64,000 nt of DNA from Pyropia haitanensis (Eukaryota > Rhodophyta > Bangiophyceae > Bangiales > Bangiaceae): contig SDUX01000009.1 in the NCBI GenBank assembly GCA_008729055.1, positions 380,806 through 444,805 on the forward strand, given 5' to 3'. Positions within the stretch are counted from its first letter, which is position 1; the number at the start of each line of letters is the position of its first letter. Shown here piece by piece: positions 45,532 to 55,687 of the stretch. Below the pieces are notes generated by a model. That model worked only from the letters and a program-made list of their open reading frames with translations. It did not search any database and was not told the DNA's origin. Both the position numbers and the translations under genes were made by a program.

Positions 45532-46848
45532 TTAGCCGCCCGGGCGGCGGCCGAGGGTGCGGCCAGAGTCGCGGGCGGTGTTGGAAAGGCGGGCCGAGGC
45601 GGCGACAGAGATGAGACCCGCCGTGGCGGTGTTGGACCAGCCCGGCCCGTGACTGCCGAGGATGGCGTCGTGCATGTTGGCGGCGACGTCGTGCCCGGTC
45701 CGCATCCGCCAGAGCACCTCGTACCGGGTGGAGAGGATGTTGCAAACTTGGTACACGTGGGTGCGCACAACAAAAAGGGTGTGGACGGCGTCGTCGACGA
45801 GGGCGCCGGCGGCGTAGGCGTCGTCCTCAAAGCCGGCGACGCGGTTGTTGATGTTTTGCAACCAAGCGAGGGATTGGTGGAGGATACTGGCCTCGATTCG
45901 GTTGCGCCCGTCCTCGGGGAAGCGGTGAAGGAAAGGTCCCTCGAGCGCGTAGGGTCGCGGGTAGACACCGGGCCCACGGAGGACTTCGGGCAACTCAAAT
46001 CCCTGGATGCGGTGGCGGGCGTGGTAGACCCTTTCCACTCGAGGGGTGACAAACACGTTTTCAACCCGGCCACCCCGCCCCCCGGCGTGGAGTGGCGTGG
46101 CAGAGATAGGGTCGACGCCGACCGCGACGGCGCCGTCAAACCCAAATGCAGGGCCAGGCCCGTTCGCAGGCGGCGGAGGCGGTGGCGGCGGCGGCGCCTC
46201 ATCGTATGACCAAGCGTCGGAGCGTGGAGGAGGCGGGGGTGGGGCGGGCCCCACCACCGAGGCAAATCGCCCTGCCGCACCCGTCGCCGGTGTCGGCAAG
46301 GCTGGGGTGGAGTCAAGAGAGGGGCCGAGGGCGGGCGTCCGCGCCAGGCGAGACGCCGCGGCCGTCCAACTTGAATTTCCAGCGGACGGGTGAGCGGGGG
46401 GCCGCGGCGGAGGGCGCACCCGCACGCGCGGGGGCAAAAAGGAAGCGTCACCTGAGGATTGACCAGCCGAAAAACGCGTGCCGAGGAGGGTGCCCGGCGC
46501 AGCCCTGGAGTCGTGGAAGAGCTCGAAATCGGTGGGCGCCGCGCCCCGAGGATGGCGAAAGCGCGAGGCGGCCCCTGGAGCGGGGGAGGGCACAGAGGGG
46601 AGGGACGCCGCCGAGCCCCGCGCGGCCGCCGAGCTGCGGCCGCTCGCCGAGTCCAGGACCACCGTCGAGCCAGAGGTAGCAGGCAGGAACGGCGCAGACG
46701 GAGGTGAGGCCGTGGTTGGAGCCGGAGAGGTTAAAGGCGAGGCGGAAGAACGGGCTGCCGGCGGCCCGCTAGACGGGCCCGCGGGGGAGATTGTCGATTC
46801 CGCTGCTGGGTGGTCGGCACGTGCCTGCCGGGGAGCGCCCGGCGGCAC
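45532..46848 (-). CDS. gag-like ORF of the retroelement
   Basis: 438 residues in one frame, immediately upstream of the RT block and in a different frame from it. The first 250 are Pro/Ala/Ser-rich. The C-terminal part is ordered: GGRVENVFVTPRVERVYHAR, NRIEASILHQSLAWLQNINN, DDAVHTLFVVRTHVYQVCNI and EVLWRMRTGHDVAANMHDAI. A helical capsid-like C-terminus preceded by a disordered region and placed before a polymerase fits a gag role. No CCHC knuckle is visible. Assignment is by position. Confidence 0.55.
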   Translation of the reverse strand: MPPGAPRQARADHPAAESTISPAGPSSGPPAARSSASPLTSPAPTTASPPSAPFLPATSGSTVVLDSASGRSSAAARGSAASLPSVPSPAPGAASRFRHPRGAAPTDFELFHDSRAAPGTLLGTRFSAGQSSGDASFLPPRVRVRPPPRPPAHPSAGNSSWTAAASRLARTPALGPSLDSTPALPTPATGAAGRFASVVGPAPPPPPPRSDAWSYDEAPPPPPPPPPANGPGPAFGFDGAVAVGVDPISATPLHAGGRGGRVENVFVTPRVERVYHARHRIQGFELPEVLRGPGVYPRPYALEGPFLHRFPEDGRNRIEASILHQSLAWLQNINNRVAGFEDDAYAAGALVDDAVHTLFVVRTHVYQVCNILSTRYEVLWRMRTGHDVAANMHDAILGSHGPGWSNTATAGLISVAASARLSNTARDSGRTLGRRPGG

Positions 46849-46850
46849 GA

Positions 46851-47808
46851 AGGGACGGTGGAGCGGTTTTCGCCCGCAGCCCTGCCCGGCGGATGCCCAC
46901 CACGCAGACGCCTAGGCTACCCTTGCCCGTCTCCACCACCACGAAGGAACCGACCCGTACCGACTGTCACAAACCCCGCCTGCCCCTAAGGGGTGAGGTG
47001 AAAAGCGTTGCTCGGGGGGAGAGGTTGGCACAAAGAATGGCTGATTTGGGTTCATCGGCGGTGAGTGGCCACCGTCAGCCCCACTCAAGTACCCTCTGGG
47101 CCGGCGGTGGGTTGCCCCGCCGCCCGGCCCGCCCCTCGCATCCCCTTGACCGTCCGCCGCCCCCCTCCAGACTGCTAATCAATCTGGAGACACCCCTACG
47201 TCAGACAAATCTACCAAAGCGAAGTGGCCCCCCTTGTCTTCCCCCTTCCTGGTTTCCTCCCGGAAAGGGGTCCAATCTGGGGGGACTCGGGGGCTACTTT
47301 GGCCCCCCTGGCCGGGGCGCCCGATCCGGGCACCGAGGCGGGATCCGCCTCCCCACGACCCCGGGCACAGCACCTCAAAAAAACCCGAATCAGAACGGAA
47401 TCTAACTATCCGAGCGGCACGAGAGCTTAGTAAGACGAATCTTCTTTCGACACGATCGCCAGACGGTTATAAAGGCCTCGTGCTCAACGAGATGAAATTA
47501 TAAGTATCAGTCGAGACCTATTCGGCCCTCGTGCAGTGGTAGATCGGAAATCAGCTCACAAGCGCGAGTCCTGAAGCGATCTCGTGCGCCATTTACTCGC
47601 CGGTCTGCTGACAGCCTGGCAGTCTTCGCTGCTCAGTGTCGGCAGAGGCGACGGTGTCCGGGCCGTGGCAATTGCCGCGGGCGGTATGGCACGCCGGTTT
47701 ACGGTAGACGTCGTCGGGGCACACAGCCGGCGAGGCCGGTGGCGCATCTGCCTCATCGCTCCCCATCCCCCTCCTCCCCTCCCCGCCCCTCCTTGGCGCC
47801 GCCGCAGG
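46851..47808. other. no gene recognised (possible retroelement leader)
   Basis: GC-rich to about 47380, then distinctly AT-richer with TTATAAAGG near 47467 and AAATTATAAG near 47495. It may contain the 5' leader or terminal repeat of the minus-strand retroelement. A weak tRNA A-box/B-box resemblance near 47535-47575 does not fold as a tRNA. Confidence 0.4.
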
Positions 47809-48023
47809 GTGGTCGGAGCGCATCGAGCGGGACGAGGCGGACGCGCTTCGCTGGTGGGTGGTGGACGAGCTCGTCGTCCACCGCGCGCTGCTGGCCCAGT
47901 ACTGCGTGCTCGGCCTGGACGCCGGCGGCGGCGGCGCCACGCCCACCGGCGACGCCGCGTTTGGTGGCTGCTGCCGGCGGATGCGGCAGCCAAGGATGTA
48001 CGTGGGCAGGCGTCGAAACGGGG
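47809..48023 (+). CDS. possible isolated internal exon
   Basis: A pyrimidine tract (CCCCATCCCCCTCCTCCCCT and following) ending in GCCGCCGCAG precedes a frame reading WSERIERDEADALRWWVVDE, LVVHRALLAQYCVLGLDAGG and ends near a GTGAGC donor at 48024. The amphipathic, Trp- and acid-rich translation is unlike the neighbouring low complexity. I do not recognise a family, and no partner exons are placed. Its phase does not match the signal-peptide exon at 43054. Confidence 0.25.
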
Positions 48024-49697
48024 GTGAGCGGGGGCGCGAGTGGGAGTGGGCGCCGCTTAGGTTTGATGGACAGGAAGCAGCGGCGGGGAGGGGGTTGGCT
48101 GTGCGTGAGGCGCGGTGGTACACCACTGCGCCAGGATAAAAAAGAGAACACGGTCAGCGCCGAGGAATAATGTAGAGAAAATAGGAATCGATGCAGACTC
48201 GCATGGTGACTTTGTATGGGCACAACCAGAAAATTCTGCCCCGATTGATTGCACCATAGTGGGAAGGCTCAGGGGGTCACGGAGCGATGTGGTCGATACC
48301 GGGGTGGCCGAGAGATGGTGCGTACCACGGCGTCGCTGGCCCACCCACCGCGAGAACCGGCGTGAAAAAGCCTCTTGAAGTGTTGATGTATTTTCTACAA
48401 CTCGTCCTTTTTCAGATCCCAGCGACCACCCTCAACTGAGTGTGGGCGGCGCATGCGCGGTGATCCGCTGGCGTTGCCGCCCTGTCGCGATGAAGTAGCT
48501 TGGATGGCCCGACATATCCATACAGTTCACAATCGGATGCATACTTAGAATTGTCAGCACGTCGAGCAGTTGTGCGAGAGACCTCCCGTTGGACCCGGCT
48601 GCGGTGCGCGCGCTCATTGGGCCTAGAGTGCAGTCCACATGCCGACCCAGGCGGTGCGCGTCCCTCCCCACTCGGGCAGTCGTCGCTCCCTCCCTGCGCC
48701 CCGCCCGCCCCCCGTTCCTATCTCTGTGCCGTGCTGGTCACGCCGCTTCCCTTGCACGCCCGCCACGCCTCGACGGGCCTACGACGTACGCGCCCTGCCC
48801 CCGACTGTTGCATGGTATGCACGTGCGTGCCTTGAAGGGAGAGGACATTGCGCAATGGCATGGGGGAGAGAGCGTCGCCTTCGGTGACTCGTGTGACGCC
48901 AGCGGTGCCTTGGGGTTCGTGCAGTTGCGGCAGGCGGGTTGTGGTGGGGCGCACTGTGGGTGTTGACGTCCTGACAACGGATGAACACTGACACATGGTC
49001 TGTTTGTGTTTTTGGGGTGTTCCTGTTGCTATCGCTTCTCGTCCGTGGCGTGCTGGTGGTACCTGGTTGTGTCTGCCCTTCTCGTGAGGGTTAAGTGCAT
49101 GAAACACGCATGGCATGCTTCTTACGTCGTTCTAGTCTGGTCATCTGCTTCACAGCGCCGTTGTTATTGTGTGCACTGCTTTTGTGTGATGAGGGCAATG
49201 TGCGTTGCGACGAGTGAGTGAGAGGACGGCGGTAGTCGCACGAAGCCGCTTCCCCCGTCGGCCCATCTGGGTGCGCACAAGGATGGTTGAGCGGCGTACT
49301 GGCACATAGTACTGACGTCACGTGCAAGGATGCTTGACAATATTATTCGCAAAAGTATACTCATGCATTTTTTACGCGTTATTCTTCACTCCTCCTGTCA
49401 AGGAATCGTATACTACAACTTGCTTGCGATGCCGAGCTACCTGGAAGAACTAATTTTTCGGAACATCAGCAGTATATGCATGATATTGTACTTGCCAGAA
49501 ACCAGAGTTTATTCGAATAATTTGTGACCACGCGCTCACAAGTCGTTAAGGAAAAGCTCCGCAGTCGAAACCGTTCTGTCGGGTCACAGAAGCAGAACAA
49601 GCCAATAAACGCACACAAGATTCTGCGAGACGCAAGTCACGTGAGGAGTGCTCTCGGCGACAGTTGAGCGAGTGACGCAGGGGCGAGCCGTCGAAGG
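48024..49697. other. no gene recognised, AT-rich toward the end
   Basis: Mixed composition to about 49000 with short frames only. From about 49300 to 49560 the DNA is AT-rich (for example TTGACAATATTATTCGC). No domain, RNA gene or terminal repeat could be recognised. Confidence 0.4.
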
Positions 49698-50124
49698 AAG
49701 GAAGTAACCGTAGATGGAAGGAAGGTTGTGCGATTTTCAGGAAGGATATTCCTCGCGCAACCGAAAAAGTACAGCGAAATGCACATCTAAACAGAATGTG
49801 GGCAGTGGACACAAATGGCACCCAGGCCGGAGACCCCGAACAAGTGTGCGGCAGACGGGCCGCTGGTGTCACGAGACAGCGTTCCCCCCCGCGCGCGCGC
49901 GTGCGCCGACCGCACGCCTGGCCCCAACGCAGCAAGCGTGCGCGCCGCGCAGGGCCGTGGGGGGGGGACGGGGGGGCGGGGGGGGGGGGACGGGGGGGGG
50001 GGGGGCGCGGCGGCGGGGGGGGACGGGGCGGCGGCGGGTGGGGCGGGGGGGCGGGGGGGGGGTGTGTGGCCCAACCTGGGCTGCGCTGACTGTGCCACCC
50101 CGTCCGCCCCCCCCCGCACCTGTT

Positions 50125-50540
50125 GATTCGGGCCCATCCGCGCATATGTATCGTCCACGGCAGCGCGTGCGTTGCTGGGTGGCGCGGCGGCGCGGCTGTG
50201 GGGAGGGGGGAGGGGCCGGGGGGGGCGGAGCGGCCCAGCCTGGACTGCGATGACCGTGCCACCGCACCCCCGACCCCCCACTTGCTGATTCGGGCCCATC
50301 CGCGCCTGTGTATCGTCTCTGGCACGGCGGTGCGGCTGGGGGGGGGGGCGGGGACGGGGGGGGGAGGAGCGGCCGAGCTTGGGCTGCGTTGGCTGCGACA
50401 CCGCATTCCCCCCCCCCCCCCCACCTCCTGGTTCGGGCTCCTTCGCTCATATGTATCGTCCACGGTAGCGTGCGCGTTGATGGGTTGCGCGACGGCGCAG
50501 CTGTGGGGGAGGGAAAGGGGACGGAGAGCGCCTCCCCTAG
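50125..50540. repeat. degenerate tandem repeat, three units of ~145-160 bp
   Basis: Units beginning GATTCGGGCCCATCCGCGC (50125, 50287) and GGTTCGGGCTCCTTCGCTC (50430), each followed by a TGTATCGTC motif and a G-rich half. A partial upstream unit seems to start near 50070. It lies inside the Mutator-like element, upstream of its gene's 3' end. The flanking G runs (49960-50070) are nearly pure G. Confidence 0.75.
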
Positions 50541-52402
50541 CAACCACCACCCCCGCTCTGTCTGTCGTCGCTCTGCCTGTCCACATGTATGTTCCCTCGT
50601 TGACGCTGCTGCGGGTGATTGACGGCGGCAGTAGCGTCCACGCTGACCTGGCGCACTCGCTGGAAACGGCCTCCTTGGTGCATTTCCCCTTGCTTTGTTT
50701 CGTGCGTGTGTGTCAGTCGTTGGGGGGGGGGGGAATACGGGTGGTCGTCCAGGGGGCATTCAGGGGTGCGAGTGGAGAGGAGATTATGCTTTTACTTATC
50801 TACTAGCTGGCTGGTGGTCCATCAGGTGGGTGTCCAGCGACTGTGGTACAGTTTTTTTGACGCTGGTGCTCACCGCACGAGGACCTGTCCGCTCCCCGCT
50901 TTCATTTGCTTTGCGTCTTTCGTCTCTCTTGGTCGCGTCATGCTGTTCCCCTGGTGCCAACGTAGTAGTGTTGTTCCTCCTCTACCGTCTTCTGTGCGTG
51001 CTTGGCTTGCCTACACCCTCTGCCCTGTTACACGCCAGGTACATCACTGCGGGTGGCATGCGACTGTGTGGCGGGAGGTTCTTTCTTTTTACACCCATCA
51101 TGTTGCGGGAGCTCTTGCAATTTTTTTTGTCACGCTTCGCGCCGGTGGTCTGATATGTGGGCGACTTGCTAATATACTCTTCGCTTGTGCACACGGTGAT
51201 GATTTACGCTCTCCGCCCCTCTGTTTCCGAGTTTGTGTCTGCGCTTGAGTTTGCTGTGTTTGCTCTTGCGTTTCAATCCTCTTGCACTCCCCTTTACCAC
51301 CACCCTGCGCCTACTTGGCTTCACCTCCTGCGTCGAGAGCATTTGTGTGTGCTGCACTCATCCAGCGCTGTGAGCATCTGCACATCTTCTACCTGTGTTT
51401 CCATGCGCGGGTGTGACGGGAGCTAGTGTGTCTCGCCCTACTGCCAACCTCGTCCGTGCGCTTGCCTGCGTGGAATTGCTTGTTGCCAGTTTTATAGTTG
51501 CGCGTTGGGGGGGCGGAGAAGGGGGGGGGATGTGGGGGTAGTCAAACAAAGCACACTGCATCCAGGATGGTGGTGCCCCGCGAGGAATCGACCGCGGAGG
51601 GTACGGTTTCTCCTGGGAAGCAGCGGTGAAAAGCGGGGCGCTGCCGATCCGCTCTCTCTCGCCCCCCGCCAACAAACCAGCAAATGATGGGGGCAAAGGC
51701 ATCCTCAATGGGGGTTGCGCCGTCCTGCACTGTCCCCGTGGCTGGCTACTTGGGAGCACCCCGAAAGCGTTCACACAGAGGGCTGCCGGCAGCAGTAAAA
51801 AAGGTGACTCCATCCCCAACCCTCCCTCTTTCTTCAAAGCAAGTGTAGCTACACCGCCGTTCTCAGCAACTTCCCACAATACTGGCCGCCCCCACAGCCT
51901 CCCCTGTCCCCCGGCCGGTGGCAGGGGAGGCGACGGCGGGGGACGTTGCAGCGGCGCTGGCGGTGGCGGTCCCCCCCCGTGCCGCTCCCGGCTGGCCCGC
52001 GTCCCACGTCTCGCCCGTCTCTCCGACAGTGGCGGCCGTCCCCCCCCCGTGCCACTCCCGACCCGCCCGCCTCCCTCGTTTCGCCTGCCTCCACGGTAGC
52101 GGCGGCGGCCGCAGCTGGGCCATGCACATCACGCCGCCCTCGGTGGCCACCCCCGCCCCTCCAGTGGCGCCCCCCCCCCCTGGCAGACTCGCCCGTCGCC
52201 CGAGCGACTCCCGGCGCACCCGCTGACACGCGACGCACCCGACCAACAAAGGTACCCACCCCCACCACCGCCGCCGTCACTCCCACCCCCCCCTTGATGC
52301 CCAGCCAAGCAACGTCGCCCCCGCCGCCTGCCGCCACCGCTACTGCCCACGCGTCAACCCCCACCCCCCTGCCCCCGCGTCAACCCCCACCACCGCCACC
52401 GC
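50541..52402. other. no gene recognised, inside the Mutator-like element
   Basis: 50800-51480 is T-rich on the plus strand with short frames only. 51890-52400 is CCC-rich with two related units of about 75 bp (near 51970 and 52045) containing GCCGCTCCC or GCCACTCCC. No domain is seen. Confidence 0.4.
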
Positions 52403-55400
52403 TCAGATGCCAGCGTGGTGGCCATTGCCATCGCCAGGAGAGGGTGGCGCAGCTACCGCGGCGCTCCCAAAGGAGGGGAGAGGACCGCCAGACCAGGGTG
52501 CCGCCGGCGCTCCCATAAAGTGCTGGCTACCGGGCTGGAACGGCTGGGACATCTGAGACGCCCAGTTCGGTGCGAGCGGCCAACCAGGGGGGCAAAAGCC
52601 TGCTGGCGCACCAAACCCAAAGTGGGCCGTTGGCGGGGGATCCGCACTGGCCCCCCCGACGCCCTGCAGCTGCCCGACCCGTTCCGCCGACAATTCCGCC
52701 ATCAAAGCGCGGTTCCGCTGTTGCAGTACCTCGTTTTCCAACTCGAGGATGCGACGAGCGGCTACCGTTGCAGCGGCTGCGGCCTCCGCGGCAGGAGCTC
52801 CCACGGCCTTCCGCTTCCGGGGCCGACGCGACCAGGGAGTGGGGAGCTCCAGGAGCCCGTTGTCGCTGTCCCCCCCGTCGACTGCGGCAGGCGCGTCTCG
52901 GCCGGAGCTGGCCCTCCCACGCTTCTGCCGCCGCGCCTCTTTCCGCCGCTCCGCCAGGATGCCGCGCTCGACGGACGTGTGCGCCCCCGCGGCGCGGCCG
53001 GACTCCATCTCGTCCACGTCCTTGGAGTCCACGAACTTGGCGCCGGACATGGCCACCATCAGCGGCTGCCGCCACCCACAGAGCTTGTACACCCGCTCAT
53101 GCAGCGACTCCTCAACGTTAGTCGTTGAAGACGCCGCCGCGCGCTGGACAGCGTGCGCCGTGGAGAAGGCGGGACCAAAACGCGGGCAAAAGGCGAGGGT
53201 TGGCCAGCACCCCCGAGCAGTCCCGCCCCGGCTCCACCTGCGTGACACGCGCGCGCAGCCGGGCCGCCTCTGGCAAGCTGTGACAAGTCATCAGCTGCCG
53301 CATCCAGGCCCGGACCGACGTCGGCGCCCGGTCACAAACCCGGTTGGCGTGCGCAGCGCACCCAAACAAAATGTTGGATGCGTGCTCGTCGACAGAAAAC
53401 CCATCGAAGCCGACAGCCACCAGCGCGTCACAAACCCCACCAGCCAAGGTGGACGAAAAGTCCAGGGTGATACCGATGAGAACACCGGTCCGCATCGCCC
53501 GGACTGCTGCTGTGGCAGCGGCCATGTTTGCCTCGGGGTCGCCGTCCGCAGCCACCGGTAGCTGCCTAAGTTGGCGTGCCACTGCCACGTGCCAGGGAGC
53601 CCAGGTTTTGTTGACCTCCAACACGCTCTTGAAGAACAGCTCGTAGCAGGTACGCGCCACAATCCGAGTAGCCCGCTGGATGAAAAACCTTGCCAGCGTC
53701 AGCCCCCGGTTGTTCATCGTCGCCGTCAGGGCGAGCACGAAAAAGGCGCCGTCCCGCTCCAGGCCCAACGCCTCGACCGACTTATATAACTCATCGGTCT
53801 CGATCGCCACGGCCCCGTTGGCCACCAGCCTCACGGCCCCGTCGGTGTAGGCGGGGATGATATAGCCCGTAGTGGGGCCCACAATGGGGGTCTTAGAGTA
53901 GGTGTCCTCGACAGCCAACGCTCGGGTGACCATGCGCAGCGCCCCGTCTCGCCCAAGCCCCCACGGGTTCTTCTCTGCGACCGCCTGTCGGCGCGCGTTG
54001 CGCAAGGCGGTCTGAGGGACCGCCGCCGCCACTCGCCCGTACTCCTCCGCGAGCCGCTGCCGCACGTCCTCCTCCTCCTGGGCCAGAGTCACGTGATGGT
54101 GCCCTGCCACCTCTCGGGCTGTCAGCAGCAAGCCACGGGTGGCAACGGTGATGTGCGGGGGGGGGTGAAAGTGGGCCCCAACGGAGAAAATCAAAAAAGC
54201 TGCCCGTCAAGTCGCGGTTGCCGTCATCCGTCATGGGTGTCCCGATGTAGATGACGTTCTCACACAGCGTACTGACCCGCAAGGGTCGCGCGGAGCCCAT
54301 GTGGACCTTACACTTGTGCCGGGAGCCTGGCGCCCGGATCGTCATGCATGGCTGGTCGGACGAGATACCACCAGGCACATCCAAGGGAGACCTGCATGCG
54401 AAAAGCAAAAATAACGGGGGACGGTAGAGGGGGAACATAGCGTTGTCGTCAGCCGCGTGGCCCATATCTTCAAAGGAAAAAAAGCACACAATCCACCCGC
54501 TGGGCCTCCCATCGAGCACACTTAGCATACCTTTTCTCTCGGACCCACGTGCGAACGGCGTCCAGGTTGGTGACGTTTGCCAGCGAGCTATTCTTGTGGC
54601 CCACGCGGTTTGACGCCGTGTAGCCGGCGCAGCCGAGGAAGGTGTGCCCTGTGGCCGTCACCGTGACCAGCTTTCCCGGCGGGGGTCGAGGGAGTGCGGC
54701 GCAAACCGAGTTGGGGCAATCCCGCTCGTGAAAAGAAACAACCACAGTGGCGAACTTGTCCTAGGCGCGGCTCAGCGCCTGCTGCTCCGCGTTGGCCCCA
54801 TCGGTGGCCCCGTTGGCCTCGGCAAACAGCTTCTCGTACGTGGCATAATTGTCCCGCGGCCCCCCCTGAACCGACAAATGGGACATGGCCAAAACTCGGT
54901 CGGGGACGAGGTCACACGACTCAACACCCGAGCAAGGATACTCAACCCAGTCATAGGAGCAAAACCCAAACTGGGGACAGAGGACAGAGCGATACGTACG
55001 GCTCTGCCCGCTGGGGCTCTTGTAGGCGATAAACGACTTAGGATTGATGGATTTCTTCACCGACACCACCGGCACCATCGTTAGCACACCCGACGAGTCA
55101 CCCTCAGAGGTCTGCGGATAGCATGGGACGACCAGCGACTCCATGACTCGCTCGGCCGTGAGAGTTCTCTTCCCATTCTTGGGCCCGAGAGAAAGTACCG
55201 GCAGGTGCAGGGAGAGGGGGGTGACGACGGGGGAAGGGGACGCCGTCAGGGTAATAATTGCCCCAGCCACGGCGGTGCGAGAGGACTGCCCAACGCGGCC
55301 AGCCGGCTGGTGGTCATCGGGGTGCGGGGGGGAGCACGTGGTGACGAGAGGGACGACGGGCACCGGAGGTGGTGGGGACGATGACGGCCACCATGAAGGA

Positions 55401-55597
55401 GGCCGCCGTCCGGCGGGGTGCGGTTGCGCGCTCTTTTTCCGTGGGCACGAGAGCGCGTCTCGGCTGTCGGCGCCAAAAACGCGCGCGCGCGCTTTCAAAC
55501 GGCCAGGTACCCCGGCACTGTCTCCCCCCTCGTGTGCCCCCTCTTGTTCCCGCTTCCACCCCCTCCCCCCCCCCCCCCCCCCCCCCTCCCTCTGCAT
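52403..55597 (-). pseudogene. MULE-like transposase gene with one intron, a stop and two frameshifts
   Basis: Minus-strand exon 1 (55597-54531) ends ...ERVMESLVVPCYPQTSEGDS...NYATYEKLFAEANGA, an in-frame TAG (54763-54761), then FHERDCPNSVCAALPRP...DAVRTWVREK. A clean intron (54530-54392; GTATGC...TTTTCGCATGCAG) joins in phase to SPLDVPGGISSDQ...ENVIYIGTPMTDDGNRDLTG. One base too many in T6 (54193-54198) shifts the frame to VGAHFHPPPHITVATRG. There follow AIETDELYKSV (possible first catalytic Asp), GAFFVLALTATMNNRGLTLA, GITLDFSSTLAGGVCDAL (possible second Asp) and ILFGCAAHANRV (the C-x-x-H after it). A second shift in T4 (53188-53191) leads to the tail with SLHERVYKLCGWRQPLM and a leucine-heptad helix (RRILELENEVLQQRNRALMA). 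The Mutator assignment is by motif order only; FAR1-like or another DDE family is possible. Confidence 0.5.
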
Positions 55598-55649
55598 TAC
55601 TTCCTTTCATTGACCCTACCACTTATAGGGTCAATGCAAGGAAGTAATG
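55595..55649. repeat. 24-bp-stem hairpin (perfect bar one pair)
   Basis: CATTACTTCCTTTCATTGAC(CCTA) and its inverted copy face each other across CCACTTA, with one T/G difference in the stem. TTACTTCCTT is also part of the Mutator-like terminal repeat, so this may be a subterminal structure of that element. It covers the first ATG of the transposase frame. A C24-type tract lies immediately to its left (about 55563-55586). Confidence 0.85.
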
Positions 55650-55687
55650 TCATAAATTGGTTCCATACTTACTTCCATCTACGGTTA

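Larger units (their letters stand above)
43600..46850 (-). mobile_element. decayed retroelement (gag-like ORF + RT/RNase H)
   Basis: Two adjacent minus-strand coding blocks form a retrotransposon body: a gag-like ORF upstream and a polymerase with YMDD reverse transcriptase and RNase H downstream. No integrase, tyrosine recombinase or protease motif is seen, and I could not identify LTRs or split repeats. The downstream end stops soon after RNase H. The RT/RNase H style (LPFGLKLAPRALTKVLRP, MPYMDDF, WADRLSS) is closest to DIRS- or Ty3-type elements. Confidence 0.65.

Noticed and set aside
47535..47575. tRNA-like A-box and B-box spacing (possible tRNA or SINE)
   Set aside because: Two or more box positions mismatch and the flanks cannot form an acceptor stem.
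51560..51625. A GGTCGATTCC motif followed by a CCA-like end on the minus strand
   Set aside because: The T-loop lacks one base and no D-arm or anticodon arm can be built upstream.
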